This document shows positions 24,290 to 36,194 of a stretch of 64,000 nt of DNA, piece after piece. This DNA comes from Glandiceps talaboti. Taxonomy: Eukaryota > Hemichordata > Enteropneusta > Spengelidae. Each line of letters begins with the position of its first letter. Position 1 is the stretch's first letter. Below the pieces are notes generated by a model. The model saw only the letters and a program-made list of their open reading frames with translations, did no database searches and was not told the origin of the DNA. The stretch is taken from NCBI RefSeq assembly GCF_964340395.1, contig NC_135549.1, positions 26,502,595 to 26,566,594 of the forward strand, in the 5' to 3' direction. The translations under genes and the position numbers were made by a program.

Positions 24290-27240
24290 GATCATGTCCT
24301 ACCAGCTATATCCAAGTAAAAAGTAATCATGTGGGTCAACAGGAATTTGACGGTAAGCCCGTCTTAAATCCCTTTTATACAAAAAACAGCCTGGGCATTT
24401 CTCTCTGATGAGATTTGTGAGGTTATCCACAGTAGGGTACGACAGTGAGAAAGGGCCATCCAAATAGTTATCAGTAGGTATACCATCGTTGACTGACTGA
24501 CCTAGGGGGAAACTCAGGTCAACGACAACTCGTCTATCTGGGGAGTTTTTCTTTTCCACCGTTTGAAGTGGTAAGCACGATTCCCTTATCAAAGGGGTTC
24601 TGACTGAAAGGGCCCACTGTACCACCCAGTGACACCTCCTTATAGATGTACCTGTCAACATGATCTGAGTAAGTATACGCTGATTGATGATTAGTAAACA
24701 CCGGACTTGGATGGGATTTCAGTGGCCACCAATACTCAAGGAAATCACATACTTGTTTGTCATCATAAAACTGCAGTTTGGTTCTCCAAATGGGGATGTA
24801 TAAGTTTGATTGAATCGGGATTTGTAAGCCCTCATAGTTAGATAATGAAGAATTGTAGACCTTGACGTGATCAGTGATAAATATGTCTGCTGTAGGAGAC
24901 AATGTAGGGGGCCACCCAGCAGTGATGAAACTAGTGCTAATAGGATGAAAAATATCAGCCTCTGGATTCAGTGGTGTCGGAGATGTAACCCTCATCAGTT
25001 GTAGCGATTAAATTGTTTGCAATAACAGGTGCTGTACAAACTTGCAATAAAGTATTATGAGAGGTTGTGAAGTCCTGATTGGAACCTGGTTCAAAGTGTT
25101 GTACTGGTTGAGGTAAGGGAACCGCGTAGTCACAGCATGTACCATTTTTAGTGGATAAAGTATTAGGAAAAACACCATTGTCAGAATGCACTGTAAATAT
25201 TGAGTAGTGGCTGTGCACTGCTGTGTAGATAACTTTGGTGTACTATTATCCAAAGTAGGTGACTGATCATTGAATGACATATGCAATGCATTTGGAGCTA
25301 TTGAATGTTGATTCATATGCATATGTTGACTATTGTCCTTGGTGGAAACTGTATTAATAGACTGAGAAACTGGACAACTATCTGTCACTATGGTGGAGGA
25401 TAAATTATCATTATGGGTAATTCTCAGGGGTGTGACAATCTCTGTTTCTGGAAACTTGGAACTAGATGGATGAATATCTGACACTGATTGATTGTCATTG
25501 ATAATATCTATACTGGGTTCTTGTGGTAATGTCAAATTATTATTCTCAGTGAAACAGTGTGGATATACTGACTTGTCCCTGTCATCTACCACTTCAGAAC
25601 TTAAGAGAATCATTATGTAAAGTACACTTACTCCCATAAGGGTTTATCTCAGTATCAACATTACTTAATGTACATGCATTGGTTGCTTGTGAGGAGAAAC
25701 CATCTTGAATACCCTCATGAACAGAATCATTATGTAAATTACACTTACTCCCATAAGGGTTTATCTCAGTATCAACATTACTTAATGTACATAACATGCA
25801 CTGGTTGCTTGTGAGGAGAAACCATCTTGAATACCCTCATGAACAGAATCATTATGTAAATTACACTCACTCCCATAAGGGTTTATCTCAGTATCAACAT
25901 TACTTAATGTACATAACATGCACTGGTTGCTTGTGAGGAGAAACCATCTTGAATACCCTCATGAACAGAATCATTATGTAAATTACACTCACTCCCAGAA
26001 GGGTTTGTCTCAGTATCAACGTTACTTAATGTGCATGCATTGGTTGCTTGTGAGGAGAAACCATTCCTCCCTAAATTATGTATACATTTCAACGGTAATG
26101 TTTGAGTACCCTCATGAAAAAAATTGACCACGGAAGAACTGTTCTGACTTATAATAGTTCAATCGAGTATTATTATAATGTGATGGAAAGTTCCTATTTC
26201 GAACCTGACTTCTCTTTCCAAAGTTTCTGGATGTCTCCGCTCTGAACTTAGGGTCATTGTGAGGACATTTATCTCTGGAATGTTCTACCGTCGTCTTCCG
26301 GTACTTGTAACGGGCACTGCAGATATGCTTGTACTTGCAGTTTATATTGTCGTTGCATCCACTTTCCTGGTTGTACGCCCAGCAAAACTGTGTTGAGTCA
26401 CTAACACTGGTCGATTTGAACTTCGTTGGCTTGGCCTGCTTGATCTCGGCTGCACGTGGGTACAAATACAGTTCTTTGAGGTCATGACCATCACTATCCC
26501 AGCATCGGCGACCACATTCGATATCTTGCAGAAATGCACCATGAAACTTTAAAACAGCATCCCATGGGTAGACTGATGCAAATGTCATGAGCTTGTCCAG
26601 GTGTTGTAAACGCATTGTCTTTTCAGTATCAGATAATATGTAAAACCTTCCACGAATTCGTTCATTGTCATTGAGTAATAAGTTATTTCCTTGCCGGCTC
26701 CGAATGGACGTGGTTGGGCTGTCATGTGAGGCCAGGAAACCTTGATGGTGGCGTCGTCTTTCCTAGTAAGGAAACGCTGAGACTTACCCAATTTAACACT
26801 GGAACTGCAGTCCTGGGTTTGGTTGAGGAAATCCGGAACATAGGTGTGCTGGGCATCTCGTAGGTCACGTTTTAGCTGAACGTCTGCGTCTGCCATTTGC
26901 TTCAGCTGATCGATGTTTACATTCGGAACTGGCCCGTTCGCGCCCGAATGTTGCAAAGTTGTAGCAGAAATCCCCTGTGAGCCATTACGGGTAGAAGATG
27001 TAGACGGGTTCCCGCCTTGATAAATTTCTGTCCGTAAGTTGTTAACCTCATCTCTCAATGACCTAAACTGACACAGGATTTCAGATGCAATGCTTGTAGA
27101 TAATAGGGAATCGTTTTGAATGTCCGTCGATGGGGAAGTTTTTCTGGTTCTCGGTCTCCCACGAGGTTTCGTACTGTTTGTCTTCGCTGCTACATGTACA
27201 ATTAGCATAGTAAAGGCTGAAGAAAACACACGATCCTGGT
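24290..27240 (-). mobile_element. Truncated DIRS/Ngaro-like retroelement (gag-like, spacer, start of RT)
   Basis: Reading right to left on the minus strand. A gag-like region (27229-26112) starts basic (KPRGRPRTRK), contains a helical middle part and a CCCH-like finger segment (FCWAYNQESGCNDNINCKYK then CPH). A Ser/Thr/Asn-rich spacer includes a 39-residue tandem repeat (26080-25594). The pre-RT region (about 24995-24660) has IPIWRTKLQFYDDKQVCDFL. The RT start (24560-24299) shows RRVVVDLSFPLGQSVNDG and CFLYKRDLRRAYRQIPVDP. It stops abruptly about 90 bp after Link exon 1, before the RT catalytic Asp pair, so RNase H and recombinase are missing. Frameshifts are present. Family assignment is by the RT motif style. 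Confidence 0.7.
25594..26080 (-). repeat. Tandem 117/122-bp coding repeat inside the DIRS-like element
   Basis: The block CTCCCATAAG (or CTCCCAGAAG) recurs at 25631, 25748, 25870 and 25992, giving steps of 117, 122 and 122 bp. The 117-bp unit encodes 39 residues on the minus strand (core LSNVDTEINPYGSKCNLHND). The 122-bp units carry an extra AACAT that shifts the frame. Confidence 0.85.
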
Positions 27241-27487
27241 GAAAGGCAAAAAGCCGCTCAGTCCTTAAAGTGTTGCTAGAGATGAGATATGTGTATAGGC
27301 GTGGTCCGATACAACAGGAATGGATGATTTACGTGATTATTTCAGAGACTTTGGACCAAGCTGCGGTCAAGGTGACTGGCTAACTTGACTGGCAACCAAA
27401 GCGATGAACTAGGTCAAAGTTCAATAACTAACTAATTAAACCCTTTGAGGGCGCTCCATTCTCACTTCCTCAAATGGTCACAATTAT
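27241..27487 (+). other. Right border zone of the DIRS-like insertion
   Basis: No coding signal. It may contain the 5' end of the element (minus strand), but no terminal repeat could be defined because the other end is truncated. Confidence 0.35.
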
Positions 27488-27880
27488 ATGAAAGATTACT
27501 TTACAAAGGATGTGGATTTCACATGCATAAGGAGATGTCTCATAATGAGCTCTAGGGAGGTACTTAGCCAGCATCCTTTTCCACCTTGTTTTGAGAGAAA
27601 GACAATTATCACCTTGATTGTTACTGATTGGAAGGAGACACATCCAAAAATGAAAATGAAAATGAAAATGAGACAATGTAGAGGCCGAGGCCATTTAGAG
27701 GCATAAAATATCAAACCATAGACATAATTTAAACTCTTACAATGCTTGAATATGCTAAATTTAGACAATTGTGCTATGCAGTACATCTGGAAGTGTATTT
27801 TGTTGTGGAATAGCTGAAAATATATTTTTGCTGATATGCACTTGGTAAATAACTTCTCCTGGAGTTTTATTTGGTTCCAA
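27488..27880. repeat. Dispersed repeat, copy a
   Basis: Blocks here recur at 47385-47640 (GAGGCCATTTAG.GGCATAA.AT and TTTACAAA.GATGTGG) and near 48006 and 54118 (GGTAAA.AACT.CTCCTG.GTTT.ATTTGGTT). This indicates a diverged interspersed repeat family of unknown class. Confidence 0.55.
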
Positions 27881-29560
27881 AAAAATCACGAATAAACAAA
27901 AAAAAAGCATTTCAAGACTTTATTTTAGACTGCTAGACTTTTGATGGCTCAGCCAACCTCCCATGGTCGTAAAGTTCTGCGCAATTATTGTTAGTGCACG
28001 TTGGATATGCAACAGCTTACCAAGTAAACCACTGTATAAGATATTATATAATTTGGCATAGAGTCAAATGAATATTGTTACATGTATTATTAAGAAAATA
28101 TAAAGAAATCTCCTCCAATTTGAAACAAACTGTGCATTTTACTGACATGCGAAGCCCGCATGAAGATACATTGCCCATCACCAAAAAATAGATATTGAAA
28201 TGCCAGAAATATGGGTAGGTTGGGCTCTTTGAACAGCTTTTTAAAAATAATTCTTGCCTAATGTCGTATCTTTTGAAAGTAATTGCCGAAAAGATGTCAC
28301 ATTCAGAGTAAAGAGAACAAACCTTTAAATAAAACAAATTGGATGGTGCTTTCTCAAAGAAGTAACACAACAAATTTGCAAAATAGCCCTCTTCTTTACT
28401 CAACGATTTGCCCTACAGTTTGTGCAGGTACAACGGCAAGTAGAACTAAAATTTTGAACATATTTTTTTCTGTCATTCCCAAAACTTTTATGGCCCTACG
28501 TTATGTCGGAAGACAAGGTGACCTCAGTGGATTCTCCTTGTCATTACCATTATAATGCAAATTGAAGGTTCGGTTTTGATGTCGAAGGTACAGCTCTGTT
28601 TACAAGTTTAGGGCAATTCTTTCCATAGCAAATTGTTGCTTCAAAAGGAATTGTGGAATAACGCTAATGTCAGTGCAATGAGATAATAAAATCAAAATAC
28701 ATTTCTATCAAAGACAACGTCGAACACAGTTGAAAGTGGATCTTCAAAGAGAGTGGATCTTAAACTGCGTACATAGTTTAACAGTTTTTTCAGGGCCACC
28801 AAGTATTCCAAAAAGAGATATTCCGTTTTATCAGTAATTTTTTTATTATATATATATAGAACAAGATGTATTAGATCGATCGAGCGCATCTTCGGAGTCA
28901 CCCCATAAAGGCGACCTCACCTTATCCTTTCCTACAAAATGGTATGCTTACCCTGTCTGTAAATTTCAAAATACACTGCTGGACACGACGTCGTTTATTT
29001 GGAGTTTCACTCTCTGACATTATTGCGACTTGCTGCCTTCAGATGAAGGAGACTTTCTAGACTACTGTTACTCGCGGAAGACGCACTAGCACTGTGCATG
29101 TACGCACTTCTTTTGCACTTACCCGTGCAACGAATGTTTTAACTTTTAACTGGACACATTTACTTAATAAGTTACTAAATTAATGACATCTTGTTAACAC
29201 ATTATGGTTTTCTCTTCTCTTGTTCCTATTCCATTTTTACCCATTACTTACTTTGCTCAATCTATCCGCTCTGTTTATTGGCTGAATGACGGCACGTGTG
29301 TAATGACCCCATTTGAATAAAATCACCTCAAATCTTATAGGTACTGTTACGTTAGTTACACTGACAAGTGTTCGTGTGTCATAACTTTTTCGATTAATCA
29401 ATACTTGTTTCACATCTGACAATTGATAGCTTACCTTGTTTGATAAGATGCACGTTTTCATACAGGTAAAAAAACATGTAAAACCGTTTCCTATGTGTAC
29501 GTAACTTTTAAACACTTACTTGACGATCTACCTATACAAACTTGCCTATCAAAGCACTTG
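27881..29560 (+). other. Intronic sequence without a recognised feature
   Basis: Lies between the DIRS-like insertion and microexon 1. Small frames on both strands have no recognisable domain. I see nothing supported. Confidence 0.5.
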
Positions 29561-29564
29561 GCCA

Positions 29565-29745
29565 TACATACATACATTCATACAGACAGACAGCCAGACA
29601 GACATACATACATACATACATACATACGTACATACATACATACATACATACATACATACATACATGCATACATATATACAAACATACATATATACATACA
29701 TAGACATGTAGACATAGACAGACATATCACACACACACACACACA

Positions 29746-29786
<41 letters not shown>
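29565..29786. repeat. CATA/CAGA/CA/CT compound microsatellite
   Basis: Ordered runs of CATA with CAGA, then CA, then CT end about 80 bp before microexon 1. The same order occurs before microexon 2, so the array was probably copied with the exon. Confidence 0.95.
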
Positions 29787-29788
<2 letters not shown>

Positions 29789-29865
29789 ACACCCATATTT
29801 TGTGTCATTAATGAGATTAAGTGTTGTAAATATCATTAATGATAAGTTAATTTCATTTTCTTCAG

Positions 29866-29892
29866 ACACTCCATCTACAAGTATTGTTGGAG
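29866..29892 (+). CDS. Linker microexon 1 (27 nt)
   Basis: The acceptor TTTTCTTCAG ends at 29865 and the donor GTATGT starts at 29893. It is 27 nt, phase 1-1. With the preceding G it reads Asp-Thr-Pro-Ser-Thr-Ser-Ile-Val-Gly, a short flexible, potentially O-glycosylated spacer between Link modules. Four sister microexons of exactly the same length and phase support it. It can be skipped without changing the frame. Confidence 0.8.
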
Positions 29893-30443
29893 GTATGTAC
29901 AGCTACTTACTTTTTAAGAATTACGAATTTCACCGGAGTGGTGTTATTGAATGACTGCTGTGTGGGAGGCATTTGTTCCTAATAAATCTTACTTACGATT
30001 TGTAAATAAAACATGCATATATAAGACGTATTAGGCCAAGCGAGGGATAGGTTGCGATTTAGAAGAGGTGGAATTTCTGTTAAGTACAAACTGTGTGTGT
30101 GTGTGTTCAAAGATACACATGAATGTCACTTTAGCATGAACAATTCCCCGAAAACGCTGTTCCTTTTTAGCTTTATTTTCACGGATCTTTGACGGAACTG
30201 TTACAGCAACATACCGTACCGTATGTGTGTATGTGTGTGTAGTTAACTCGAAACTAATATGCCTCTGGATTTCAAACCAGGCTTTCGCTTAAGACTAAAA
30301 TGTTCTGTCTATGAATAAATTCAAATGAACAGCTGGAATTTCTACTTTTCATTCAACAATTTCAGCATATATATATTTGTCTTCTTGGGAATAACATATG
30401 TATCAATATCCTATAATAAAAGACCTATTTCCCATCACCACAG

Positions 30444-30719
30444 GCGAAATCTTCCACTCCAATGGTGTAGGGCGTTATACTTTGAATTATGAACAAGCCA
30501 AGAAAGAGTGTACGAAATACAATGCAGTCATAGCTACATACAACCAACTTCATGAAGCCTGGGAGAATGGTTTAGAAGAATGTTCAGCTGGATGGCTTAG
30601 AGATGGAAGTGTTCGGTATCCAATGCATACGGTCCTCAGGTCTTGTGGTAGTTCGATAGGAGTTGTTGATTGGGGTTTTAAAGACAAGTCAGCCACCTAC
30701 GATGTGTATTGCTTTAAAT
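30444..30719 (+). CDS. Link module 2 exon
   Basis: The acceptor CACCACAG ends at 30443 and the donor GTAAGT starts at 30720. It is 276 nt, phase 1-1. It encodes a complete Link module with four Cys (KKECTKYNAVIATYNQL, EECSAGWLRDGSVRYP, RSCGSS, DVYCFK). By eye it is closest to module 3. The last base is T where the other three Link exons have G. The split codon is therefore T-AC (Tyr) when joined to microexon 2, but T-AA or T-GA (stop) if joined to microexon 3 or 4 or directly to Link exon 3. Confidence 0.9.
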
Positions 30720-31140
30720 GTAAGTACTGCATCAATCCTCGTACTTACCTTCTTCAGATTAATAGGCAAAGTAATAGAGCTCCCAAATAATTTCAAAACA
30801 TCAGAGTCTTAACAGTTTGTACATTTTACCTTCTGTAAAGGAGGGAAGGGAAATGAGTAAATGCATAGCGAAGAGGGCATGCACGTGAAACAGCAAGCTT
30901 TTGATTTAGGTGCTTGTGTTTGCGATTGATGGTATTGTTTTTCATTGTTACCTTCTTATTACGCGTCAATTCATTGGTTATTCATAACGGATAGTGTACT
31001 AAAAAAGTTGCTAAGTTAATGACATCTTGTTTACAGCTTTATAGGATTCACGTTTTCATAAAGATAGGACATTTGGTTAGCTACGATTACGTACTTGTTT
31101 ACCACTTACCTAACCTTCTACCTACCTACCAGTACCATGC

Positions 31141-31545
<405 letters not shown>

Positions 31546-31625
31546 ACCGGCACACATGTTTGTGTCGTTAATGCGTCTCAGTGTTGTAAATGTCAATCAT
31601 GACAAGATTATTTCCTTTCCTTCAG

Positions 31626-31652
31626 ACATTCCATCTGCAAGTACTGCTGGAG
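31626..31652 (+). CDS. Linker microexon 2 (27 nt)
   Basis: The acceptor CTTTCCTTCAG ends at 31625 and the donor GTATGT starts at 31653. Phase 1-1. It reads (Tyr)-Ile-Pro-Ser-Ala-Ser-Thr-Ala-Gly when joined to Link exon 2. The flanking intron resembles that of microexon 1 for about 180 bp downstream (e.g. CATTTGTTCCTAATAAATCT). No Link exon follows before microexon 3. Confidence 0.75.
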
Positions 31653-31849
31653 GTATGTACTGCTATTTACGAAAATTGTCGGAGTGGTGTATTTCGATGT
31701 TTGTTCTGTGGGCGACATTTGTTCCTAATAAATCTTACTTACGATATGTAAATAATACGTTAATATTTAGAACGTAATAAACCAAGGGAGGGAATAGGTT
31801 GTTATTTAAAAGAGGTTGAATTTCTGTTAGGTTTTATTTGTACGTGATA

Positions 31850-34020
31850 TGGGTGCCACAGTGGAAGTTGGTCAGTACATAACTATTTTGATGTCGGCAC
31901 TTTGATATTAATTAGGATAATTTATTTAATAAATTAGACTTGTCACCATATGATACATAGCTTTCTGCCCGGTAGAGCTCACAGCTCTTCGACACATTTG
32001 AATAGGAAGTTGCATGTTTGATGATTGACCAGTCAATGCTATACTCTTGGCCTTTCCCCAATGTATTGTTTAACCCAATGTATTGTTTGCTGTTATCGTT
32101 CGTCTTGACATTAGCACTGTATATGATGTTATTGAATTCCCATTCATTCTCCTCCTGCTTCTGTTTCTGTTGACTCCGTAATACTAATATGTATCACACC
32201 AAGTTTGTGTGTAAGTACGTGTGTGGACATCACTAGTGAAAAGAGTATGTGTCCAGATACTTGTACTTTGTATTATAGATGCAGAGCAGTGTCAGCAATG
32301 TCATTTGGAAGATTATTCCAGTCATTTACGGTGCAGGGATAATTAATATGAGCATTTGTATGTATTTGTTTTTTGCTATGTTTTCCATGGAACGTGTGTG
32401 GATGAGATCGTCTGGTTGATTTTGTTGTGTGTTTGAAGTATTGCTCTGTTGGTAACTCACAATTTCCATTTAGTGCTTTATATATGCCAGTTGGTTAGGC
32501 TGGAACACTTTCGCCTGTTTTCTAAGGGTTCCCTTCCCATTGAAGATCCCTTAGCATTGCTTTAATTCTGTCTGTTTTGATGTAGCGTTGAATTACAAAG
32601 CGGGCAACCCGTCTGAGTCATTTCAATGTCATGTTTGTCAGTAGTTGTATGCGGGTCCCAGGTACAACATCCATATTCTAAGATAGGATGTACAAATGTA
32701 AGATGACTTTATTTTGATGTCTTTGGGTGCGGGTTGTAAGTTCCGGCGTAGAAATCCGAATGTTCTGTTGTCTATAGCTACTATGCGCTTAATATATGCC
32801 GTTTGATATATCAATTCCCGAATACAGATGATGTTTTACAGTTTCAAGTGCTTCCTCTTCACTTTGATAGACTATATGTGTATATGGTTTGTGTTTGAGG
32901 ATGCTGTACATGACGTAACACATATGAATTGAACTTCAAGTTCCATTTGTTGTTCGGAGAGTTTATTTGTCTGTATGAAAGGCAGTCATCTGCGAAGACG
33001 CTAAGATTAGTATCTTTAGATGTATTTTCGGAGATGTCATTTAGATATAAAAGAAAGAGTAGAGGTCCTAATACGGTACCCTGTGGGACACCCGAATCAA
33101 CTGAGATTGGTGTTTAAAGTTCACCATCAACAGCAACACGTTGTTGACGGTTGGTTAGAAATGATTCCATCCATGGCCACTTTATAGTTTTGCCACGAAT
33201 TCCATAATAGTGCAATGGTTTCACTTGGACATCGTTAGTCACGCACCATGAACGCCTTTTTCTAAAACCATGTTGCCTGTTGTTTAGTATGTTCAATTTC
33301 TCTAGATGTGTATAGACATGGCTGTGGATTATAAGTTCAAGGATTTTACAAGATATTGAAGTCAGAGGTAGGGGTCTATAGTGCGGGATCTGTTCGGTCA
33401 TTTTATCCTGAAAATGGGTGTTACAAGTGAGTTGAGCCAGTCGTAAGGAAGTAAGCCAGTTTCAAGTGAGCGAATGAAAATGAATTGTAACATTTGTCGA
33501 GAGGTATCAGCAGTTTGTTTTAAGATGCTAGCTGAAATATCCCCTTGACCACTTGCTTTATTAACGTTGATAAGTTTGAGAGTTTGAGGTACCATCTATA
33601 TTAATTTTAATATCAGGCATAGATGGATACGGACTGGTTCCCATGTCGGGGATATTGGTTTTATCTTCGTTTGTAAAAACAGATTGATATTGTTAGTTGA
33701 GAACGTCGGCTTTTGATGCCACATCAGAGTGAAGTTTTCCATTTGATCTCAGCGTTGATATCCCAAAGGTTTCTTGACGTTTATACGGCCAGAGTGATTT
33801 ACCATTTCCCATGTCTAGACTTGGGGTGATGATATCGAGAAGGTAACTTTCTAGTGCTAGGTGAAGCTGCATTTTAAAGTATGTTCGTGTTTTTTTAAAC
33901 GATGACCAGTCACGAAGTGGAAGGGATTTTTTGCTTTATTATAAAGCCTTTGTTTGTGTCGGTTTAGATGCTTTAGAGAACGATTTAATCCCTCATGGTG
34001 AATTGCTTCGTTCGTTTGTC
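31850..34020 (-). pseudogene. LINE reverse-transcriptase remnant (CR1/Jockey-like), 5' truncated
   Basis: On the minus strand the RT starts near 33720 (SDVASKADVLN, then IFTNEDKTNIPDMG). It continues through KLINVNKASGQGDISASIL, YRPLPLTSISCKILELIIH, QHGFRKRRSW, then GVPQGTVLGPLLFLLYLNDI and an intact catalytic FADDCL (about 32975). The C-terminal piece ends near 32290 with PCTVNDWNNLPNDIA. Stops and frameshifts separate the blocks. No endonuclease domain is seen. It occupies the place where a Link exon would be expected after microexon 2. Confidence 0.85.
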
Positions 34021-34024
34021 ATTA

Positions 34025-34480
34025 GTGAGGGCGCATCAAAGTGAGCTATAGCTGCTGCATGGGGAACTTGGCACCCATCGTAAGAGCACACGTGAAAACG
34101 ATCATCCAACCCTCAAAGAAAGCAACGAATATAGCCTGTAACTGCAGTAACAAGAACCTGTGCACCATAGGAGGAAAATGCATAGATTTAGTAACATCGT
34201 ATACAGTGTTAATGTCAAGACGGACGATAGCAGCAAAAGATACATTCTTTTAACAGATACCACTTTCAAAACCCGTCATGTAAAACCACACAAAAATATC
34301 ACTAATAAGAGATACCACAACTGTACTGAGCTATCAAATCATGTCTGGAACTAAAAGAGGAAATGCCAAGAGTATATCATTGACTGGTCACTCACCACAC
34401 ATGCAACTTCCTATTCAAATGTATCGAAGCGTTGTGACCACTGCCGGGCAGAAAGGCTATGGTGAAAAGTGTAATGTATT
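34025..34480 (+). pseudogene. Penelope-like element C-terminal fragment with GIY-YIG-type domain (copy 2)
   Basis: Two overlapping frames give VSYSCCMGNLAPIVRAH, then the Cys-rich CNCSNKNLCTIGGKCIDL. A GIY-YIG-like endonuclease region follows (IVYSVNV..., FKTRHVKPHKNITNKRYHN, ELSNHVWN), ending with KRCDHCRAERLW. This order is the known PLE linker plus endonuclease layout. The RT is missing (5' truncated at the LINE border), and one frameshift near 34200 breaks it. Confidence 0.75.
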
Positions 34481-34579
34481 AAATAAACTCTCATAATTAA
34501 TATCAAAGTGGCACCCATATCAGGTTAAATGGAATGGAACTTTGAAATGGGAAATTTATAGAACTATACCATTAGTTCT

Positions 34580-34603
34580 CTGATGATCGCAACAGCATGA
34601 AAC
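34580..34603 (+). ncRNA. Decayed hammerhead-like motif after Penelope copy 2
   Basis: CTGATGA (34580-34586), a short GC/GC stem with AACA loop, and GAAAC (34599-34603) lie about 100 bp after the endonuclease fragment. The position relative to the ORF matches the motif after Penelope copy 1. Stem II is short and imperfect, so activity is unlikely. Confidence 0.35.
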
Positions 34604-34726
34604 ATTGTGTAACGGCTCCTGTGTATCTTACTTGATACTGTACATGTGTTATCTGTGTTATTTATACCGATCTACAGAAGAAGCACTGTTTATATATGTG
34701 TGCATTTATATATATATGTACTCCTG

Positions 34727-34793
34727 TACATACATACATACACACACACATACACACACATACATACATACATACATACATACATACATACAT

Positions 34794-34824
<31 letters not shown>

Positions 34825-34916
34825 TACATACATACATACATACATTAATGCATACATACATACATACATACATACATACATACATACATACATACATACA
34901 TACATACATACATACA
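34727..34916. repeat. CATA/CACA/CAGA microsatellite
   Basis: Tetranucleotide runs ending about 55 bp before microexon 3. It is the same repeat type and position as before microexons 1, 2 and 4. Confidence 0.95.
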
Positions 34917-34972
34917 GAGTATGTAGTCAAGATTAACAGTATAAATGACAACTTCATTTTATTCCCCCCCAG

Positions 34973-34999
34973 AAATCCCAATTACAAGTATTGTTGGAG
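34973..34999 (+). CDS. Linker microexon 3 (27 nt)
   Basis: A pyrimidine tract ATTCCCCCCCAG ends at 34972; the donor GTATGT starts at 35000. Phase 1-1. It reads (Glu)-Ile-Pro-Ile-Thr-Ser-Ile-Val-Gly. The downstream intron resembles that of microexon 4 (GTATGTAC.TCTACTTATT, and AAGATAAGTA.ATAA further on). It follows microexon 2 with no Link exon between. Confidence 0.75.
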
Positions 35000-35000
35000 G

Positions 35001-36190
35001 TATGTACATCTACTTATTTTTGTTAAATTGCTAAATACTCATGGGTGGTTTTATTAAAGGTTTGTTCTTTGAGAACACAGAAGATAAGTACATAATTAGA
35101 CAATCACATATACAATCAAATTCAAGTAACCAGCATGAAATGAATACACACCACTGTGATATTCAAGATAAACTCAATTGATAAGACTCCTGTATATAAA
35201 CAATAACACTCTTTGGAAAGTCCAATTCAAACAATCAACACCAAGTGTAGTATCTTATAACATGAGGTCATAAAATACAATATCTAGTCTGACTGTTACT
35301 AAGCATGCTATTTTTATAGACAATGTTGCAATATACGGTAGCCCACAGGTGACATAGGAATACTACATTTGTGGAATAAAGAGTAAAATATTTAATACAA
35401 GGATAAAAATTTCCGTTCACAGGACAAAACATTTTGGGTTTTGTTCAAAATAGAAATATCAACCGAAAAAGATAAAATTTCTGAGACAAAACTTTCTTTT
35501 TACAGAGCAGAAAATGTATTTGCATAATAAGATTTTTAATTCTTGAGGCCAAAACTTTTTTTCTGAGAATAAACTTTTAATTCCTGAAAGGAAACTTGTA
35601 TTTTTCAGTAAATTTTTATCCCAAGAACAGACTTTGGAAATTCCAAGTCAAAACTAAATTTGATGGTCGGAGTTTGTTTAATTTCAATATGTGCAACTCT
35701 CTGCCTCTGAGGGCACAATTTAGTTTAACTGGCAACTCTGCAAGGGTGGCACCTGCCAGATTCTTACTCAGGACACCCTGGAGAACAAATATCAACCATA
35801 AAACCTTCCCTCTAACACAGTGCAAGGATGGGTGGCCTAGCAACTGGACTAACAGGCATGGCAAGCAAAGTGTCTGTCTGTCTCTCTGTCTCTCTGTCTG
35901 TTTAGATGTATGTGTGTAAACAACTTAAAGTAAAAATCTGCTGCACAATTGCCATGAAATTTTGTGAGTGTATTACCTTGGGTGTCTAGTTGAGAAATTG
36001 GTCAAATTAAAATGAACTTACCACCGGTGTTTGATTTGGGTAAAAAAGCCTTTGTGAACTACAAGAAACTTGTAAGTTATGAGGAGGGTTGGAAGTGCGT
36101 GTATGTCTATAAAGAAAATATTGATTCTGTGATTAGACAAGACAAAAGAAAATAGAGATGTGGCCAAGGCCCGATAGATAGTGTAGATAA
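35001..36190 (+). other. Intron and probable LINE 5' leader
   Basis: The first 300 bp resembles the intron after microexon 4. From about 35600 on, the sequence is probably the 5' untranslated or ORF1-side part of the LINE that follows. No ORF1 protein is recognisable. Confidence 0.4.
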
Positions 36191-36194
36191 AACA

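Noticed and set aside
25594-26080. CRISPR-like array (regular 117-122 bp repeats)
   Set aside because: Units are contiguous without unique spacers and are coding repeats inside a retroelement of a eukaryotic genome.
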